NCBI GenBank assembly: GCA_009731375.1
Contig: BJOX01000188.1
Location: forward strand, 201,927-265,926
DNA: 64,000 nucleotides
Source: Paulinella micropora
Lineage: Eukaryota > Cercozoa > Imbricatea > Euglyphida
Reading direction: 5' to 3'
The notes under the pieces were generated by a model. The model was not told the origin of the DNA and did no database searches. It worked only from the letters and a program-made list of their open reading frames with translations. Numbering within the stretch: position 1 is the first letter of the stretch; each line of letters starts with the position of its first letter. The translations under genes and the position numbers were made by a program. This document shows, piece by piece, positions 18,512 through 30,415 of this stretch.

Positions 18512-19706
18512 GCTTACCTGGAGCAACTCGAAAATAATGGATGGATATCCCCGGACACCGGCCGCCATTATAAAGTTAAACTTTTTGTGACCGGGGACAT
18601 AAAGTGGCTGCTTTCATGCACCGGGCATAAAGCAGCCTCTTCCGATAACTCTTGTTTTTTATGCACATGTCATTCAGACGATAGAGCACATTTAGAGGTA
18701 GAGTGGGGTGTGACTAGAAAGAGCACAGATGATGCATCACAACCCGGAAAAAAACATGCACAATCACTTTTTTATTTCGTCCCACTTGAAAGACACATCC
18801 CCGACTTGCTGCACATGATGTTGCGTGTGTGCGGCCGCATGACAGATTACATTATACGAGAGATTTTGACAGGCAAGCCTCGTGTCCCTTGGAGCCTGGA
18901 CATTCCGCCTGATTCTCCGTACGCGTCCCTTGACGCAAGACTCACGCAGTTCAAAGCTGAACTTGCAGGTACAACCGGTAGGAATGGAAAGGTAATTTCC
19001 GGTTTTAATGTCAGTACAATGCTGACAAAAAAGACCATGAATGGACAGGTCTTGATCGCGGGGTAGCGCTGCGACGTTTTATGACGGAAATTTAGGAATA
19101 CAATTTGAATTTTGAAAATATTTTCTGCCCTGGCCGCTGGAAAAATATTAAGACTTTTTGCGCGGGCTGGTGGACTCAATTTTGCAAAATCAACAATCCT
19201 CGTATTTTCACGCATGCGGAAGCGGATTTGTGGCAAAAACAAACTCGTTCTTTGTTCCTTGAACTCACTTCCATGAAGTATCAAGGTCCCCCTCATCCTT
19301 TCATCGAGGATGGGACTTGGTATTTGAAGTCACCGGGTAGAAGCGGTGAACCAAAATATATTTTACTGGCGGGAGGATGGGAAGGAAGTGAGGAGAGGTG
19401 AGAATGGGCCCGTTATGCGCCGGAAGGATTTATATCCTTGCGGTACTTTCGATCCTGACTTCATTACTCCATACGTGCATCTTACCGTTAATCATATCGC
19501 ATTTTTTTTTAAGGCTCACGGAACTATTTACTGGTTTTCTTGCCAGTCGCTAGAGCTAGTGAACAACATGCATTCACAGCTTTTTTTTCAACCGTAACAC
19601 TCGTCGCGATACGTGGATGTTAGAGCTTTTACACATATGTAAGTTCTCCTATGGGCGAGTGGTCGTTAGCATAATAAACATAGATCCGTTAAACTTTATC
19701 ATATGA
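18512..19706 (+). CDS. Transposase-like gene, catalytic and C-terminal part
   Basis: Reads WISPDTGRHYKVKLFVTGDIKWLLSC, then DNSCFLCTCHSDDRAHLE and ERHIPDLLHMMLRVCGRM. Later come DFITPYVHLTVNHIAFFF, GTIYWFSCQSLELVN and RDTWMLELLHICKFSYGR, ending in TGA at 19704-19706. The series GD-x-K...C-x2-C...DDR...D-x-LH...PY-x-H...H...F-x-CQ-x-LE-x-N fits a widespread uncharacterised transposon-encoded family with a probable RNase H/DDE fold. I recognise the pattern but not a firm name. A break at 19080 (intron or decay) and single-base shifts near 19350 and in an eight-T run at 19581 interrupt it. Confidence 0.5.
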
Positions 19707-21329
19707 AAATTGCACCCTTGAAAACTATAAATAAAACATTTAATTTAATGAAAGAATCATTGAAAAATAGTAAAAAACTGACTTCAAACCAATCGATTTC
19801 CCGTCGCCCACCGCTTTTTCCCAACTAATTTGCACACCCCCCACCGGAAAAAACTGGCCACCTTGCCACCCCAAAAAATGGTGCTTGTGATGACCACAAA
19901 TCAGAGTCAGTTTTCATATGTCCTGTATGCTCTTCAATAAATTTTAAAAAATATCTTTCTGTGTATGCTTATAATTAAATGTACAAAGTTTTTTTTACAA
20001 AAAGGTAACCTTAAGCCTGCAAACAAACCGGCAAAAATAAGCAAAAATAGGGCATAAGGCCCTCACTCAGAATTTTTTTGACTTAAATACAAGGCCGGCA
20101 CAAGTACAGAAAGCGAAGGAAATCAAAGAGACTATTTACTAAAAGCATTTTGTACAGAAAGTGCAGAAAAAATTGAAAATCTCTAAAGATTTCACCCATG
20201 ATTTTTTTAGCCTGTCTGCAGCCCAGAACAGATCACCAACAGCAGGGTTACAAAGACAGGAGCAGTAGTTGATCATATGCAAAACAAAGACTATGTGATT
20301 GTGAATAGATTCAGCACATTACATTCCCAGAAAAGCACACACAACACATATAGGAGTGATAAAAGACAGGTGCAAAAAAGGGCTTCAGGGAAGAAAAAAC
20401 AACACATGCTACAGATAAGTTTACAACACACCATTTTGCAGACAGCATGGGCACAACGTTTGGAAAGACTGTGCAAGGCCACGGGACGTGAAAGTATGCA
20501 TGAGAAACACACACAAAAAAAAACACAAAACCCTCTCTAGCCATGACTTTTACCAATCTGGACCCCGCAAAAACCGTCAAAATAATAAAAAAAATTAGTG
20601 CGGCCTTCACTTCAAAGGCTACGTATGTCGATAGGCCTGTTTGGTCAAATATTTTTTGGAAATTTTTCTGGTTTCCTTTCCGGGTATTGGCTTGGTCTTG
20701 TCAAATATTGCCACAGAAATTCACGGGCCGGCGCCACCAAAATCATGTCGGAGGTCAAGTGCATCGTTTCAAGCAAAAGCAAGCATGACACAAGTGTTTT
20801 TTTTTAGAAAAAAGTGGTGGCTCACTTCTTGAAATCCTTATTGTCGACTCCAAAGTTCAGATTTCAGGACATAGCAAGTATGGTGTTTTTAACTGAAAAA
20901 TGCTGTTTGCATGATGCACTCTGCACTCATTTTTACAGCGGCACAAGTGCACAAATGAATTCACATGTTATGTTGAGTAATCCTGCCTAAGGGGTTTTGC
21001 AGAGGAGTACGGTGGAGAGTGAAAACTAGGAAAACATAGGTCGAAAATTAGTTTGTCAAAATTCGGAACATACTCTGGAACACAGCAATACCTTTAATAC
21101 ACTGAAAAACTAAACCTCTGGCAGACCCGATTCCCAATAAGAACATTGAATTCTGTGCAAACAGCACTTCAAAATCTTGAATATTGAATAAGTTTACCTG
21201 CTGCGAAGTTGATGGGGGCTCTAACGACCACTAGAACCTACATATGACATATGATAGGTTCAAAAGGACTAGTACCTTTTGCCTACTTTACCACAGGCAA
21301 TCAATAGAAATCAAGAGGCAAGCATGCAT
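19707..21329. other. Intergenic, no gene seen
   Basis: AT-rich unique sequence with only short chance frames. I find no repeat or motif that I can support. Confidence 0.45.
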
Positions 21330-21477
21330 GTATGTATGTATGTATGTATGTATGTATCTTTTTATATATGCATGCATGCATGCATGTATGCATGTATGTA
21401 TGTATGTATGTATGTATGTATATTTATGTATGTATGCATGCATGCATGCATGCATGTATGCATGTATGCATGTATGC

Positions 21478-21506
<29 letters not shown>
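21330..21506. repeat. ATGT/ATGC tetranucleotide microsatellite
   Basis: Alternating blocks of ATGT and ATGC repeats over about 175 bp. Encoded Met/Cys/Val/Tyr runs are not real proteins. Confidence 0.95.
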
Positions 21507-21509
<3 letters not shown>

Positions 21510-21539
21510 TCGACACTGATACCGTATGATTATTAAATT

Positions 21540-21765
21540 ATTCAATATTAATCAAGATTATGCAAAAAAAATAAATAAAAAAAAATCAATATTCATCAAT
21601 CAGCCAATACAAATCCAGGCAATATTAATCAACAGTCTTTTGATGTTAATCCGACCAATATTAATCATTATATATTAATCAATATCACTTAATCAATAGT
21701 ATGATGAACTTGAGTTCGAATCAATATTAATCAATGATCATTAAATGATATTAATCAACATTGTA
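21540..21765. repeat. AATATTAATCAA-rich tract
   Basis: The motif AATATTAATCA (or close variants) recurs about eight times at irregular spacing. It is AT-rich and non-coding. Confidence 0.6.
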
Positions 21766-22034
21766 GGCGCAGATAGGCCGCTCCGGGTAAATATGTCACA
21801 CTGCTACTTTAATATACCCCAGTGTCAGTCCAGACACACTAAGGGGCCGTTGATAGTAATATTAGTTGAATAGTTGAACCCTCTTAACCGGGGCAGGGTA
21901 ACGATAATCAGTATTACTAGAAGTGACACTGAGTTACACTTTTCAAAACTTAGACCGGAATCATAGTATATTATCGTTAGGCCGGCCCGTGACGACGCCG
22001 CGGCTCGGAATCAAGTTGGCTGGTCACAGTGTTT

Positions 22035-22679
22035 TGTGAGTTTGTATGCAACTCTTCAAGTAGGTAGATACAACGAACTCTTAATAGAACACTATGGCTG
22101 CTTTGAGTCCTGACTCAATGTGAGCAGGTGAAATACCAGTAAATAGTAGAAAGGTCACTTCGTTTGTTTACGTAATTTCGAACTCTTGGCAGGCTTGGGT
22201 GCAACTTACGATCAAGTGTAGAACGTAGATTGTGAGGTCTCCTGTTCTCAAACGGATAGTGTCGCGAGTCTTCAAGTAAACAGTCATTAAACGGATAGTG
22301 TCGGGTTGTTGGACTTGAAAATTCCCCAAATTGATTTGGAAAGCCTCAAGGCGAAAATTCCCCAAATTGATTTGGGAAGCCTCAAGGCGAAAATGACTGG
22401 GAAAGGGAAAGTATTGCGTTCTCAGTGTATTTGCTTGTCCTAAAATTTACCGTAAAATGTGTTTCACGGGAAATCGGGGGAAAAGGTAATACGGATGGGA
22501 AAAATGGCAATAGCTAAAAAGAACTTTGAACTGATCGTTTGAAATCATTTCTGAACGAAATCGAAAACTAGTTAGTGAAGTCGAAACGTCGTGCAGAGGA
22601 GAATCTAATGAACCGGTCAAAAAGAGTGGCTTATCAACGGTAAAGATTTTGGCCGGTCGTTAAGGTGCTCAGTCTGATA
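22035..22679 (-). repeat. 3' LTR of element 2
   Basis: Begins TGTGAGTTTGTATGC and ends CAGTCTGATA on the plus strand, 645 bp, about the length of the element 1 LTR, with the same GATA end next to a C-run polypurine tract (22680-22697). A fragment of the same LTR is at 16319. The left boundary is inferred from that fragment. Confidence 0.65.
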
Positions 22680-23187
22680 GCTCCCCCCCCCCCCCCCAGA
22701 CCTAACGGTTGAGTTGAGTTGCGTACAGAATGAGTGATTAACGAGCGAAGTATGTTGTCTTACCTTTAAAAAAATGTCCAAAAGGAGAAAGAGAGGTCGG
22801 TGAGTCTCTTAAACCATGAGAGAGTAGAAGGAGGACGCGTCTATACTGGCGCGATGCAGAAGACGATCAGCCGGGACCGGATATCCATGATTTGCAGCGA
22901 CATTGGGACAATTGAGGCGCAGTAGCGAGCGTTGATATCGGGAGGCGATGTCGAGCCGTGGAAAATTAGGTGGCCGGGTATTTCATAGCCAAGATGAACC
23001 AATGAAGCACCAAGTGTGCCGTGCCGATATAACCACTGAGGGGTTCAAGTTCGGTGAGAATAATCGTTGACCTGCAGGCATAAGAGGCGATCAAGGACTT
23101 ACATTGGTACGCCGGTCATGGCGTAATATTTCTAGGGACGATGACGGTTCAAGTGGGAAAAGCGCTGGGCGGGGGCGGGTGAAGCCA

Positions 23188-23740
23188 TTACGATGGGTAA
23201 AACCCACTTGAGAGTGATGAGGGATGGCTATTCCTTATGTGAAGGATTCGCCGATGATGGTGATACCTAAGTGGCGCTAAGGAACTGTGGTGAGAAACCA
23301 ATCGCTGTTCCTGTTCTTCTTTCAAAACGGTGTCGAAGTTGACTCGCTTAAGCGGTGCGGGGAGCGCGTGAAGTAGCAACAAGAGGTTATTTGTAGCTCC
23401 ATTCCATGTGGAGGCCCAAGAGTAACCAAACTAAGTTGTCTTTAAATTGGATTTGGTGACACTCATCGACTGTTGCCGGTGGAAGGGTACGATGTGGGAT
23501 AGCGTCGACTGCATCGTCCGGAATGAGCAGAGCAAACGGCTTGCGAAGGGAGAACATGGCCCGCGCGACGTTCACAGGACGGTCAGCCGGCGGTATGACG
23601 ATAGCCAGATCCCACGGGGCTTGAGCGTTTGTCTTTGTTAGGCTCGCGCGGATGATGTGGCATGGGAGAGATTTGAGCTTCGTCTACAAAGCAGCATTTG
23701 TGTCTTCGGTAGTAAGCCACAGGGTAGAGTCTGCTCTGGG
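23188..23740 (-). CDS. Methyltransferase-like module (element 2)
   Basis: Reads AQAPWDLAIVIPPADRPVNVA, FSLRKPFALLIPDDAV and CHQIQFKDNLVWLL, matching element 1 block for block. Upstream, WLTTEDTNAAL, then an in-frame TAG (23684-23686), then TKLKSLPCHIIRASLT aligns without gaps to element 1, which has Asp at the TAG position. Downstream it continues to KRVNFDTVLKEEQEQRL and then loses similarity. No integrase core follows before the LTR. Confidence 0.55.
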
Positions 23741-23878
23741 CAGTGGCATGGTTGCGAGGAGCGCTATGGTAGCTGCGGCTTCATCGACTTGGGTCGGGAC
23801 AACTGGGTTCATGCGGGGAGCACGAGGCAAATCATCCTGGAGTGGTGTTTGTTTACCAGGGGAGTATTCGATTTTGGG

Positions 23879-24330
23879 TCACAGTGTCTTTAGATATTTT
23901 GGGATCCATCCAACGACCAAAGGGTAGCGAGTTTGCCATGACCACATGAGTGGTTTGGGGTTGGCGTTGATGGTAAGTTCCCAGTGGTTAGCGTTGCGGA
24001 AGTAGCGGCACTGTTGAACTCCATACATGACGCCATAGGCTTCTTGCGTGTAGGTCGTCAAGTGGGTTTCCGTGTTCCTGAACTTATGAAAGAAGGTCAG
24101 GATGACCGGAGCGCGATGGTCAGTGCCAGCGTGTAGCGTGCCAGTGATGCCTCTGTGGTTGACATCTGTCCGTAGGTAGACGTCACAACGGAGCGCACAC
24201 TTGGTTGGGGCAGGGGGCGGTGTGGCCTCGGGGCTGGATTCATTCAAGGTTGCAGAAGGGGGTACACGGCAGGCATTGTTGGCCATGCAGGGTAGCGTTA
24301 GTTCGTGATTTTCCGGGCGAGGCGCGGACG
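23879..24330 (-). CDS. RNase H domain (element 2)
   Basis: DVYLRTDVNHRGITGTL, TYTQEAYGVMYGVQQCRYF and ELTINANPKPLMWSWQ match the element 1 RNase H. The third catalytic Asp position reads N (INAN versus VTDH), and the first motif has V for the usual A/S. The domain is probably inactive. It starts directly beyond the MITE, so the RT palm is gone. Confidence 0.65.
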
Positions 24331-24356
24331 TCGATCCATGAGGGCCGGGTGCACAG

Positions 24357-24589
24357 CCAAACGATACCCCTCCCATACCCGGGTATGATACCCTGGGGTA
24401 TGATACCCCCATCTTGCCCCACCCCCCCCAACCACCCCCGCCATTCATCCCCCCCCCCCCCCCCCCCCCCCGGGGGTTTANNNNNNNNNNNNNNNNNNNN
24501 NNNNNGGTGGGGGGGGGGGGGGGGGGGGGGAAGATGGGGGTATGGGGCCTTGGGGTATGATACCCGGGTATGGAAGGGGTATCGTTTGG
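24357..24589. mobile_element. GATACCCC-type MITE (copy 2), with assembly gap
   Basis: Terminal inverted repeats CCAAACGATACCCCTCCCAT / its complement, extending outward by CACAG / CTGTG. The centre is opposed C and G runs around 25 N (24481-24505). It sits exactly where the RT catalytic core should be. Confidence 0.75.
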
Positions 24590-24594
24590 CTGTG

Positions 24595-25355
24595 GTGTGT
24601 CACAAACTTGGTTCGAAAGCTGGTTAGGGACCAGAGGGGCTGGGATTGTAGGGTGAAGGTAGCCGATCCGTGTATCTGGACTGGCATCCTTCTCGATATC
24701 CTCATGTTCTCCATTTGGGTGACTGCGGATTGTCCGTATACGTTGCGCGGAGGCGTAGTTCCATGTGCCTGCATTGATGGCGTTCGTAGTCCAATTGGAG
24801 AGATGTTCGCGTTCTGCCAGAGTCCAGCGCGGGCATGGGGCCGTAACCGGTTTGACGTTCGGTGTTGACAGTGTGTTCGTAATTGCGAATGAGGTCCCAG
24901 AGCTGGTCTTGTTGAGGTCTGGTGAGGTCCGGGTTGACTGCCTCTGTAGGAAACCTAGGATCTGTTTGCGCGGGGTCTGCCTTTGGGGAATCCACGTGCA
25001 GGATGGGCAAATCGTTGCCGACCGAAAGCGCCACAGAGTCAGGTGGCCTCAATTGAGTAGAGTCTGGAGAGTGCTCCAAACTTGGTTGTCCGGCGCGGCT
25101 TTGCATATTGTTCAGAGACTGAGTCGAGTTGGTGCCAGGCCGAGCGAGCGTGTTGTGTTGGCGGCGACTTCGCGGGACGACCACTGGGTGAGGCAGGCGT
25201 GTGGCATTTTGATGGCTCTCGGGGACGTCCGACCATGGGGCTGGACGCGCAGGAGGATGCAGGGGCTGGAGGTTTTGGTTCCTGCCGTTGCGTCTATGGC
25301 GACGACGTTGTCGCCGGCCTTGCCTAGGTTGGAGTTCGGGTGCCGCGATTTCCAC
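24595..25355 (-). CDS. Pre-RT and start of RT fingers (element 2)
   Basis: FPTEAVNPDLTRPQQDQLW, then DLIRNYEHTVNTERQTG, matches the element 1 pre-RT. In the adjoining frame APCPRWTLAEREHLSNWTT matches PCPRWTPAVREFLSQW of element 1. Coding similarity ends at the MITE, and none of the catalytic RT motifs follow. The upstream part is Arg/Pro-rich linker. Confidence 0.6.
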
Positions 25356-25372
25356 AGGAGCAGGTTTGGATG

Positions 25373-26071
25373 CTAGCCAAACACCTGTCGCGGGTGACCC
25401 GGGTGTTTATGGTCGAGAAGTCGTCGCCTCAGAGGTACAGCTCGATGATCGGGAGAGGCAGGCTGACTTCGTGATGGAGGGGCCATGCCGCGTGACGGGC
25501 ATTCGGCGGGGCCTCCACATAGGCACCATACCGGGTTGGGGCCTTTGCAGTGGTGAATTGAGTAGGCAAAGATGCCTGTTGGAAGGTCGTAAAAGAGTTC
25601 CTGGTTACCAAGGTGAGGCATGGGTGACTCTGAACAGTATGCAAAGCTCATACTATCTCGTCCCAGAGGTGCAAGGAGGTCAGCAAAAATCTTCCATACG
25701 CGTCGTTTCTCCTTGAGGGGGAGGACACCGTTGATAGCAGCTGAGCTGTTGAATCTGGCAGCGCCCATGGAGAAAGGGATGATCTTACCACAATTGGCGA
25801 AGTAGTTAAGTTCATCAACGATCGCTTGGCGTAGACGGTAGCCAAGTGCTGGATTTATCGCTGACACGCTAAAGGGACGTGGTCGGGATGGTGGTGATGT
25901 ACGGTTTCTGGAATCGCACGTTGGGCCATTGCATTCACACCATCGGGTCGACGCTTGGAAAGCAAAGACTCCGTCTGGAAAGTTGTGCTCACGGGCGCCA
26001 TTTTCGAAATCAGGTTGTGGCTGTGGGATATGATTGCCTGTTCGCTGACCTTCGTTTACTAAAAGGCTCAC
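25373..26071 (-). CDS. Unassigned Pol segment (element 2)
   Basis: A 232-codon frame with GVFAFQASTRWCECNGPTC, YRLRQAIVDELNYFANCGK and FYDLPTGIFAYSIHHCKG. It lies between the Ser-rich linker and pre-RT. I found no clear counterpart in element 1 and no known motif. It may be part of the family-specific module. Confidence 0.35.
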   Translation of the reverse strand: MSLLVNEGQRTGNHIPQPQPDFENGAREHNFPDGVFAFQASTRWCECNGPTCDSRNRTSPPSRPRPFSVSAINPALGYRLRQAIVDELNYFANCGKIIPFSMGAARFNSSAAINGVLPLKEKRRVWKIFADLLAPLGRDSMSFAYCSESPMPHLGNQELFYDLPTGIFAYSIHHCKGPNPVWCLCGGPAECPSRGMAPPSRSQPASPDHRAVPLRRRLLDHKHPGHPRQVFG

Positions 26072-26077
26072 CTTCTT

Positions 26078-26947
26078 TCAGATTCCGATTTTGGCTTTAG
26101 GGTAAGCGTTACCATGGATCGTTGCCGTGGCGGCGTTGCCGTTGCCGTGAGCGTACGATATGATAAAACCTTGGTGGTGCCAAAGGTTGAACCTTTGTAG
26201 AGGGGCAAAACGGATGTCTGTACGAAGGGTCGGATTTACATCACGAAGGCGAAAAATGCCTGGAAAAATCGAAAAGGGGTCTGATCGGATTCCGTGTGGT
26301 TCGATTTCATCGTCCTTGTTCGGAGATTGTTGTGACCGTCGTGTCATTGAGTGAGGAGAAGAGGTTGCAGCTGTCGAGGTCGTCGCCGGCTTCGATAACG
26401 AGCTGCTAGACGATGAACTGCTCGATGATGATGATGAGGGGCCTTGTCCACCTCCTTTCGCATCGTCGTCGTCTTTGTGCTCCTTGATTTCACTCGGCTT
26501 GCAACCAGATGAGGGCTGTAGTTGAATAGGGTGTGCATGAGTTGTTTGTGGCAACGGTGCGGCCGGTGGGTCGGAGCCAGTGGCCGCTGGTAAATGAGCC
26601 GGGGACGGTGGTGGCTGGGCTGAAACCACTGAAGGCTGATTTTGGGTCAGCGGTGGCTGAGCTGGGGCCGATGGTGGCGAAGCTGGGGCCTGTGGAGGCG
26701 CTGAAACCATCGTCGATGAAAATGAGGTCGAGCTAGATGACGAGCTCGATGAGGAGCTGGGTGCGGAGCTGGAACTCGATGAAGAACCAGAATTGCTGTC
26801 GGATTTCGCCGGAGGGTCATCGATCTGGGTTGGGTCTGACCATGAGCTGCGTAGCAGTTCGCGTGGCAGGTGTGGCTGGACATCAAAACCTGGGTGGATG
26901 AGGTCTCTGTGGGTAGCCGATATGATAGTTGTCTCTGGTTTCTTCAA
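26078..26947 (-). other. Ser/Pro/Ala-rich linker (element 2)
   Basis: Begins KKPETTIISATHRDLIHPG, then long Ser runs and Pro-rich repeats (PPSAPAQPPLTQNQP). Same position as the Ser-rich linker of element 1; a spacer. Confidence 0.55.
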
Positions 26948-27441
26948 GGGAAAGTGTCGTACAGTTTCCTCCTGGTACGTTGGTCAACAGAACTTCGTAC
27001 TCAAGATCCTGGACGCTCATCTTTAACTCCGTGTAGAACATGCTGAGGACCATTCCCATGCGCTCTGTCTTGAGATTGGTCCATCGTCCGAACTGGGTAT
27101 GGTCGTCTCCCGAGTAAGCGGTAAGAAAGTGGTTCGCATTCGTCGTCCACTCATGAAAGTGTCGATGTTCGTTTGTTGTCTGGTATCTGCGAATAACTGG
27201 GACTCCATAGGGGTAGCCACGGAGGCGTTTATCGCGAGAATACGGATTGATTATGTCGGTTGAGCAGGGGACAGTACCGCAGGGTGTTGGACCACGTGGA
27301 TCTCCTGGCTGAACCGACGTCCGGTTTCGCTGCCAACGACCATGAAGAAGTACTGTGCAAGGTGCCACGGGACATGGTCGTAACGTACCCAATGGAATGT
27401 GCATGCAAAGGAGTCTATGACGTCTCTGGTGCGGGCCACAG
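26948..27441 (-). CDS. Unassigned Pol module, C-terminal part (element 2)
   Basis: VVQHPAVLSPAQPTDIINPY, then RLRGYPYGVPVIRRYQTTNE, corresponds to VVVHPSTYSPC...DILNPYSR...KGYPYGVPSI of element 1. One frame change separates HPAVLSPAQP from DIINPYSR. Confidence 0.6.
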
Positions 27442-27582
27442 CCAAACGATACCCCTCCCATACCCGGGTATGATACCCGGTATGATACCCCTGGTGTATC
27501 ATAAACCGATACCCCTGTCCATATACCCATGTCCCATACCCCGGGGTATGATACTCCTGTCCCATACCCCTGTTCCATACAT

Positions 27583-27636
<54 letters not shown>

Positions 27637-27704
27637 ATGGGCGTATCATACCCCAGGGGTATCATACCAGGTATCATACCCGGGTATGGGAGGGTATCGT
27701 TTGG
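27442..27704. mobile_element. GATACCCC-type MITE (copy 3)
   Basis: Terminal inverted repeats CCAAACGATACCCCTCCCAT and complement, internal subrepeats GGTATGATACCCC / GTCCCATACCCC, and a central run of about 50 G. It is complete at both ends and inserted inside the unassigned Pol module. Confidence 0.85.
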
Positions 27705-29109
27705 CTATTTCGATATTCGCGAAGTTCGGAGTCGTTCAGTTCGGAGGTTCCCACTTCCCTTTCGAGGGTGTTTGCCTGTCCCATATAATTGCCACCCATA
27801 AAAAACTGTAGCAAAAATGGTGCATCCTTTTCGTCTGTGTAGTAGGCGGTGATGCTACAATAGTCGAAAAAGCTGCGCGGTAGGTCCACGATACATTCGT
27901 AGGATCGTTCTCGGACCATGCGTTTTTCCGACCATCCACTGCCTTCGTCGTAGTAATGGTCCATAGGGAGGATCTTGAACCAAATCGGGTCCTTACACGG
28001 AAGGCGGTGAAAGTAGTGTTGTAGGGCGAAACAGCGTTCGCGCGTCGGAAGTCGGAAAACGCAACGTATGTATGTTCCTCCTCCGTCCACTTGTGGGGAG
28101 AAAGACATGTGCTGGGGAGTGGGGTCCTCCATGCTGCACCATGGAAATAAAAGTTGACCTTCGAGAATGGCCGCCAAAGGGGAGCTGTTGGGGTTGGCAT
28201 CCACAAGTAAGCCGCAATATGAAGATCTATATCCCCATGGCGTCCAACGGGACAGTAAGCCATTCCTTGTCGGAAGTAACCAATGTCGCCGGTGTGCTCG
28301 ATATTGGGGCCAACTAGGGAGGAGGCGACGAGTTGTGCGGTGTTTCTTTCATTCTGTGGGCAGAAGTGAAAGGTGACAGCTGCAACATTGTGCTAGTGAA
28401 GCCGTGACATCATGATAGCGCCTTCTTCGATGTTGAGGATGTCTCGCAGCGCGTATTCCGAAAGTGGGCCTGTCCCGCGACAGGTCATCTTTGGCGCTGG
28501 TGAACCACCAGCACGAAACAAGCACATCGGTTCGGTATTGATAACAACAACCGGTATGACTTCCTTTGCAACGATGGCGAGGCCATGTGTGTAGTCCTCA
28601 AAGGTGAGGGGGTCCATCTCATGTGCCGAGTTGCGTGGGGGCCAATAGTACTGCATCAGCAGAGTGGGACGAAACCGATTAAAGTCGGCAAGGGCTTGGT
28701 CAAACTCAAAAAGGTGTGGAAAGGACCAACGGGTTTTTCCGTACCAGTGTCGTGGCTCCATGTGCAAGTAAGTCTTGCTTTCGCGCGTGCGTGGTTGGCC
28801 AGTGACGGAGGTAGCAGCACCTGGGGCGAAGGTCCGTTTAAGGTGTGGGACGTGGGTAACGTAATCCACTGATGCATTAAGCCCAATCTCGGCTGATGCA
28901 AACATGGGAGGGTCTCCAACGGCCGAGATGATGTAGGCGTTATCCCCAGTTGCCTCCGATTGAGTCATATGGCGTTCCACGCGTGGGATGACGTTTTTCG
29001 CTAGGGTGTTGTCAGGCCATAGATCTTGGCACATGATGAGATGCTTGGGGATCCAGTAACCCAAGTGTCTACATCTGGGATGGGTGCCTGGGAACATTGC
29101 CATTGCCAA
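27705..29109 (-). CDS. Unassigned Pol module, N-terminal part (element 2)
   Basis: Blocks include LGYWIPKHLIMCQDLWPDN, ERHMTQSEATGDNAYIISAV, HLFEFDQALADFNRF and, in another frame, YIRCVFRLPTRERC...VDLPRSFFDYCSITAYYTD. The last matches element 1. The two elements keep the same block order, so the module has a common origin. No known motif is visible. Confidence 0.5.
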
Positions 29110-30415
29110 TGTCGGGAAATAGGTGGCGTAGATATCTGGAGATATATATAGTTTTGCGCCGTGCCTGGAAATCTGTACAGTTCAGCTTCCGCATACATTC
29201 GCTCACCTGGGCGTTTAGTGAAGCCGGTGATACCATTGCAATGCGCAGGTGGCCACGAGGCGACTTTTACGAATCGTTCAGGCTTGGGGGATAATGGAGT
29301 CGGTGGCACTGGGGTCGACGGGTTTCTGCTTGACAGAGTACGCGGTTGTCCAGTATCTTGACGATCTTTCCATGTTGGAGCCCTGGTGATGAAATTGCCA
29401 AGCGGGCTAAGCGAATACGTAGCCGCCGGAGGTCTTGCCACCGGCGATTGAAACGCAGGGGGCGGGGATGATACAGGCGGGCTTCCAGACAAGGATGATG
29501 AGCTGCTGGACGAGGACGATGAACTACTAGACGCGCTTAGTATTGCCTGTTCAGCTTCTTTGCTTAGTCCTTGGATCCGACGGGTAGCTCGTTGTGTAGA
29601 GCGGGGTGGCGTCCCGATTTTGGATGGCGACGATGACGGGGAAGTTGGAATATACGGGGATCGTTCCTGTTTACCTGAATTACTCCGTGTCGTGAGTGAA
29701 CGACTGGACATCAGAGGTACAGGTAAAACCGGGACGGCGGAGGATCTGCCAACGCATCCTGAAGCTGTTGCGGCAAAAGTTGTGCAGGGGCCGATGCCGA
29801 TGGACCAAAGGCCGCTGCGGACGGTAGTACGGCCTGTGGGGGCGCCGGAACTGCTGGCAATGTCGGTGGCAATGAAGATGATGACGCCTGAGATGATGAC
29901 GATGCTGCTTGTGATGGCGAAATCGAAGTCACCAGCGGCGATGACGATAATGATGCAGATGACGAGGTTGCCTGTGATGATTCAAAGACGAGGGGGCGTG
30001 CCGCGGGGCTACTTCTCGAGGTAGACGCCCGTCGAGAGTCTCGGAGGGCCGACCACGCGAGTTGATCATTGACCTTGTCTTGTTGGGTAATCACATCAAA
30101 GTCGGGACTTGAGTGGGAGAGTACCGGTGAAGTAGTAGCGGACGTGTCCGGGGACGTCTGCGTTTTATGTCTTTTCACAAGGGTGCGCTTGTGATCCTGA
30201 TGACGGGTTCTTTTGGAAATGGCGGTGTTTGGCTTTTTGACTGAATAGTTGTCATGATAATGGACTTCGTCTTCGTCTTCGTCGGTGGGGACGTAGGTAG
30301 AATCGTTTTTATCGACAGAATCCTCTTCCTCTACCTCCTCCGGTTCTTCGTTTTCTTCATCAGTTTCCAGTGGTTTCTTCTCGCCTTTATCTCCTTGTCT
30401 TTTCCTGTCGGACAT
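29110..30415 (-). other. Ser/Pro-rich spacers after protease (element 2)
   Basis: Two low-complexity frames: one Ser/Pro-rich (29001-29711), the other starting MSDRKRQGDKGEKKPLE with an acidic stretch and then Ser/Ala/Pro repeats (29711-30415). They look like spacers comparable to the protease tail of element 1. Confidence 0.45.

Noticed and set aside
21330-21506. CRISPR array or telomere repeat
   Set aside because: No spacer structure, and the unit ATGT/ATGC is a simple microsatellite.
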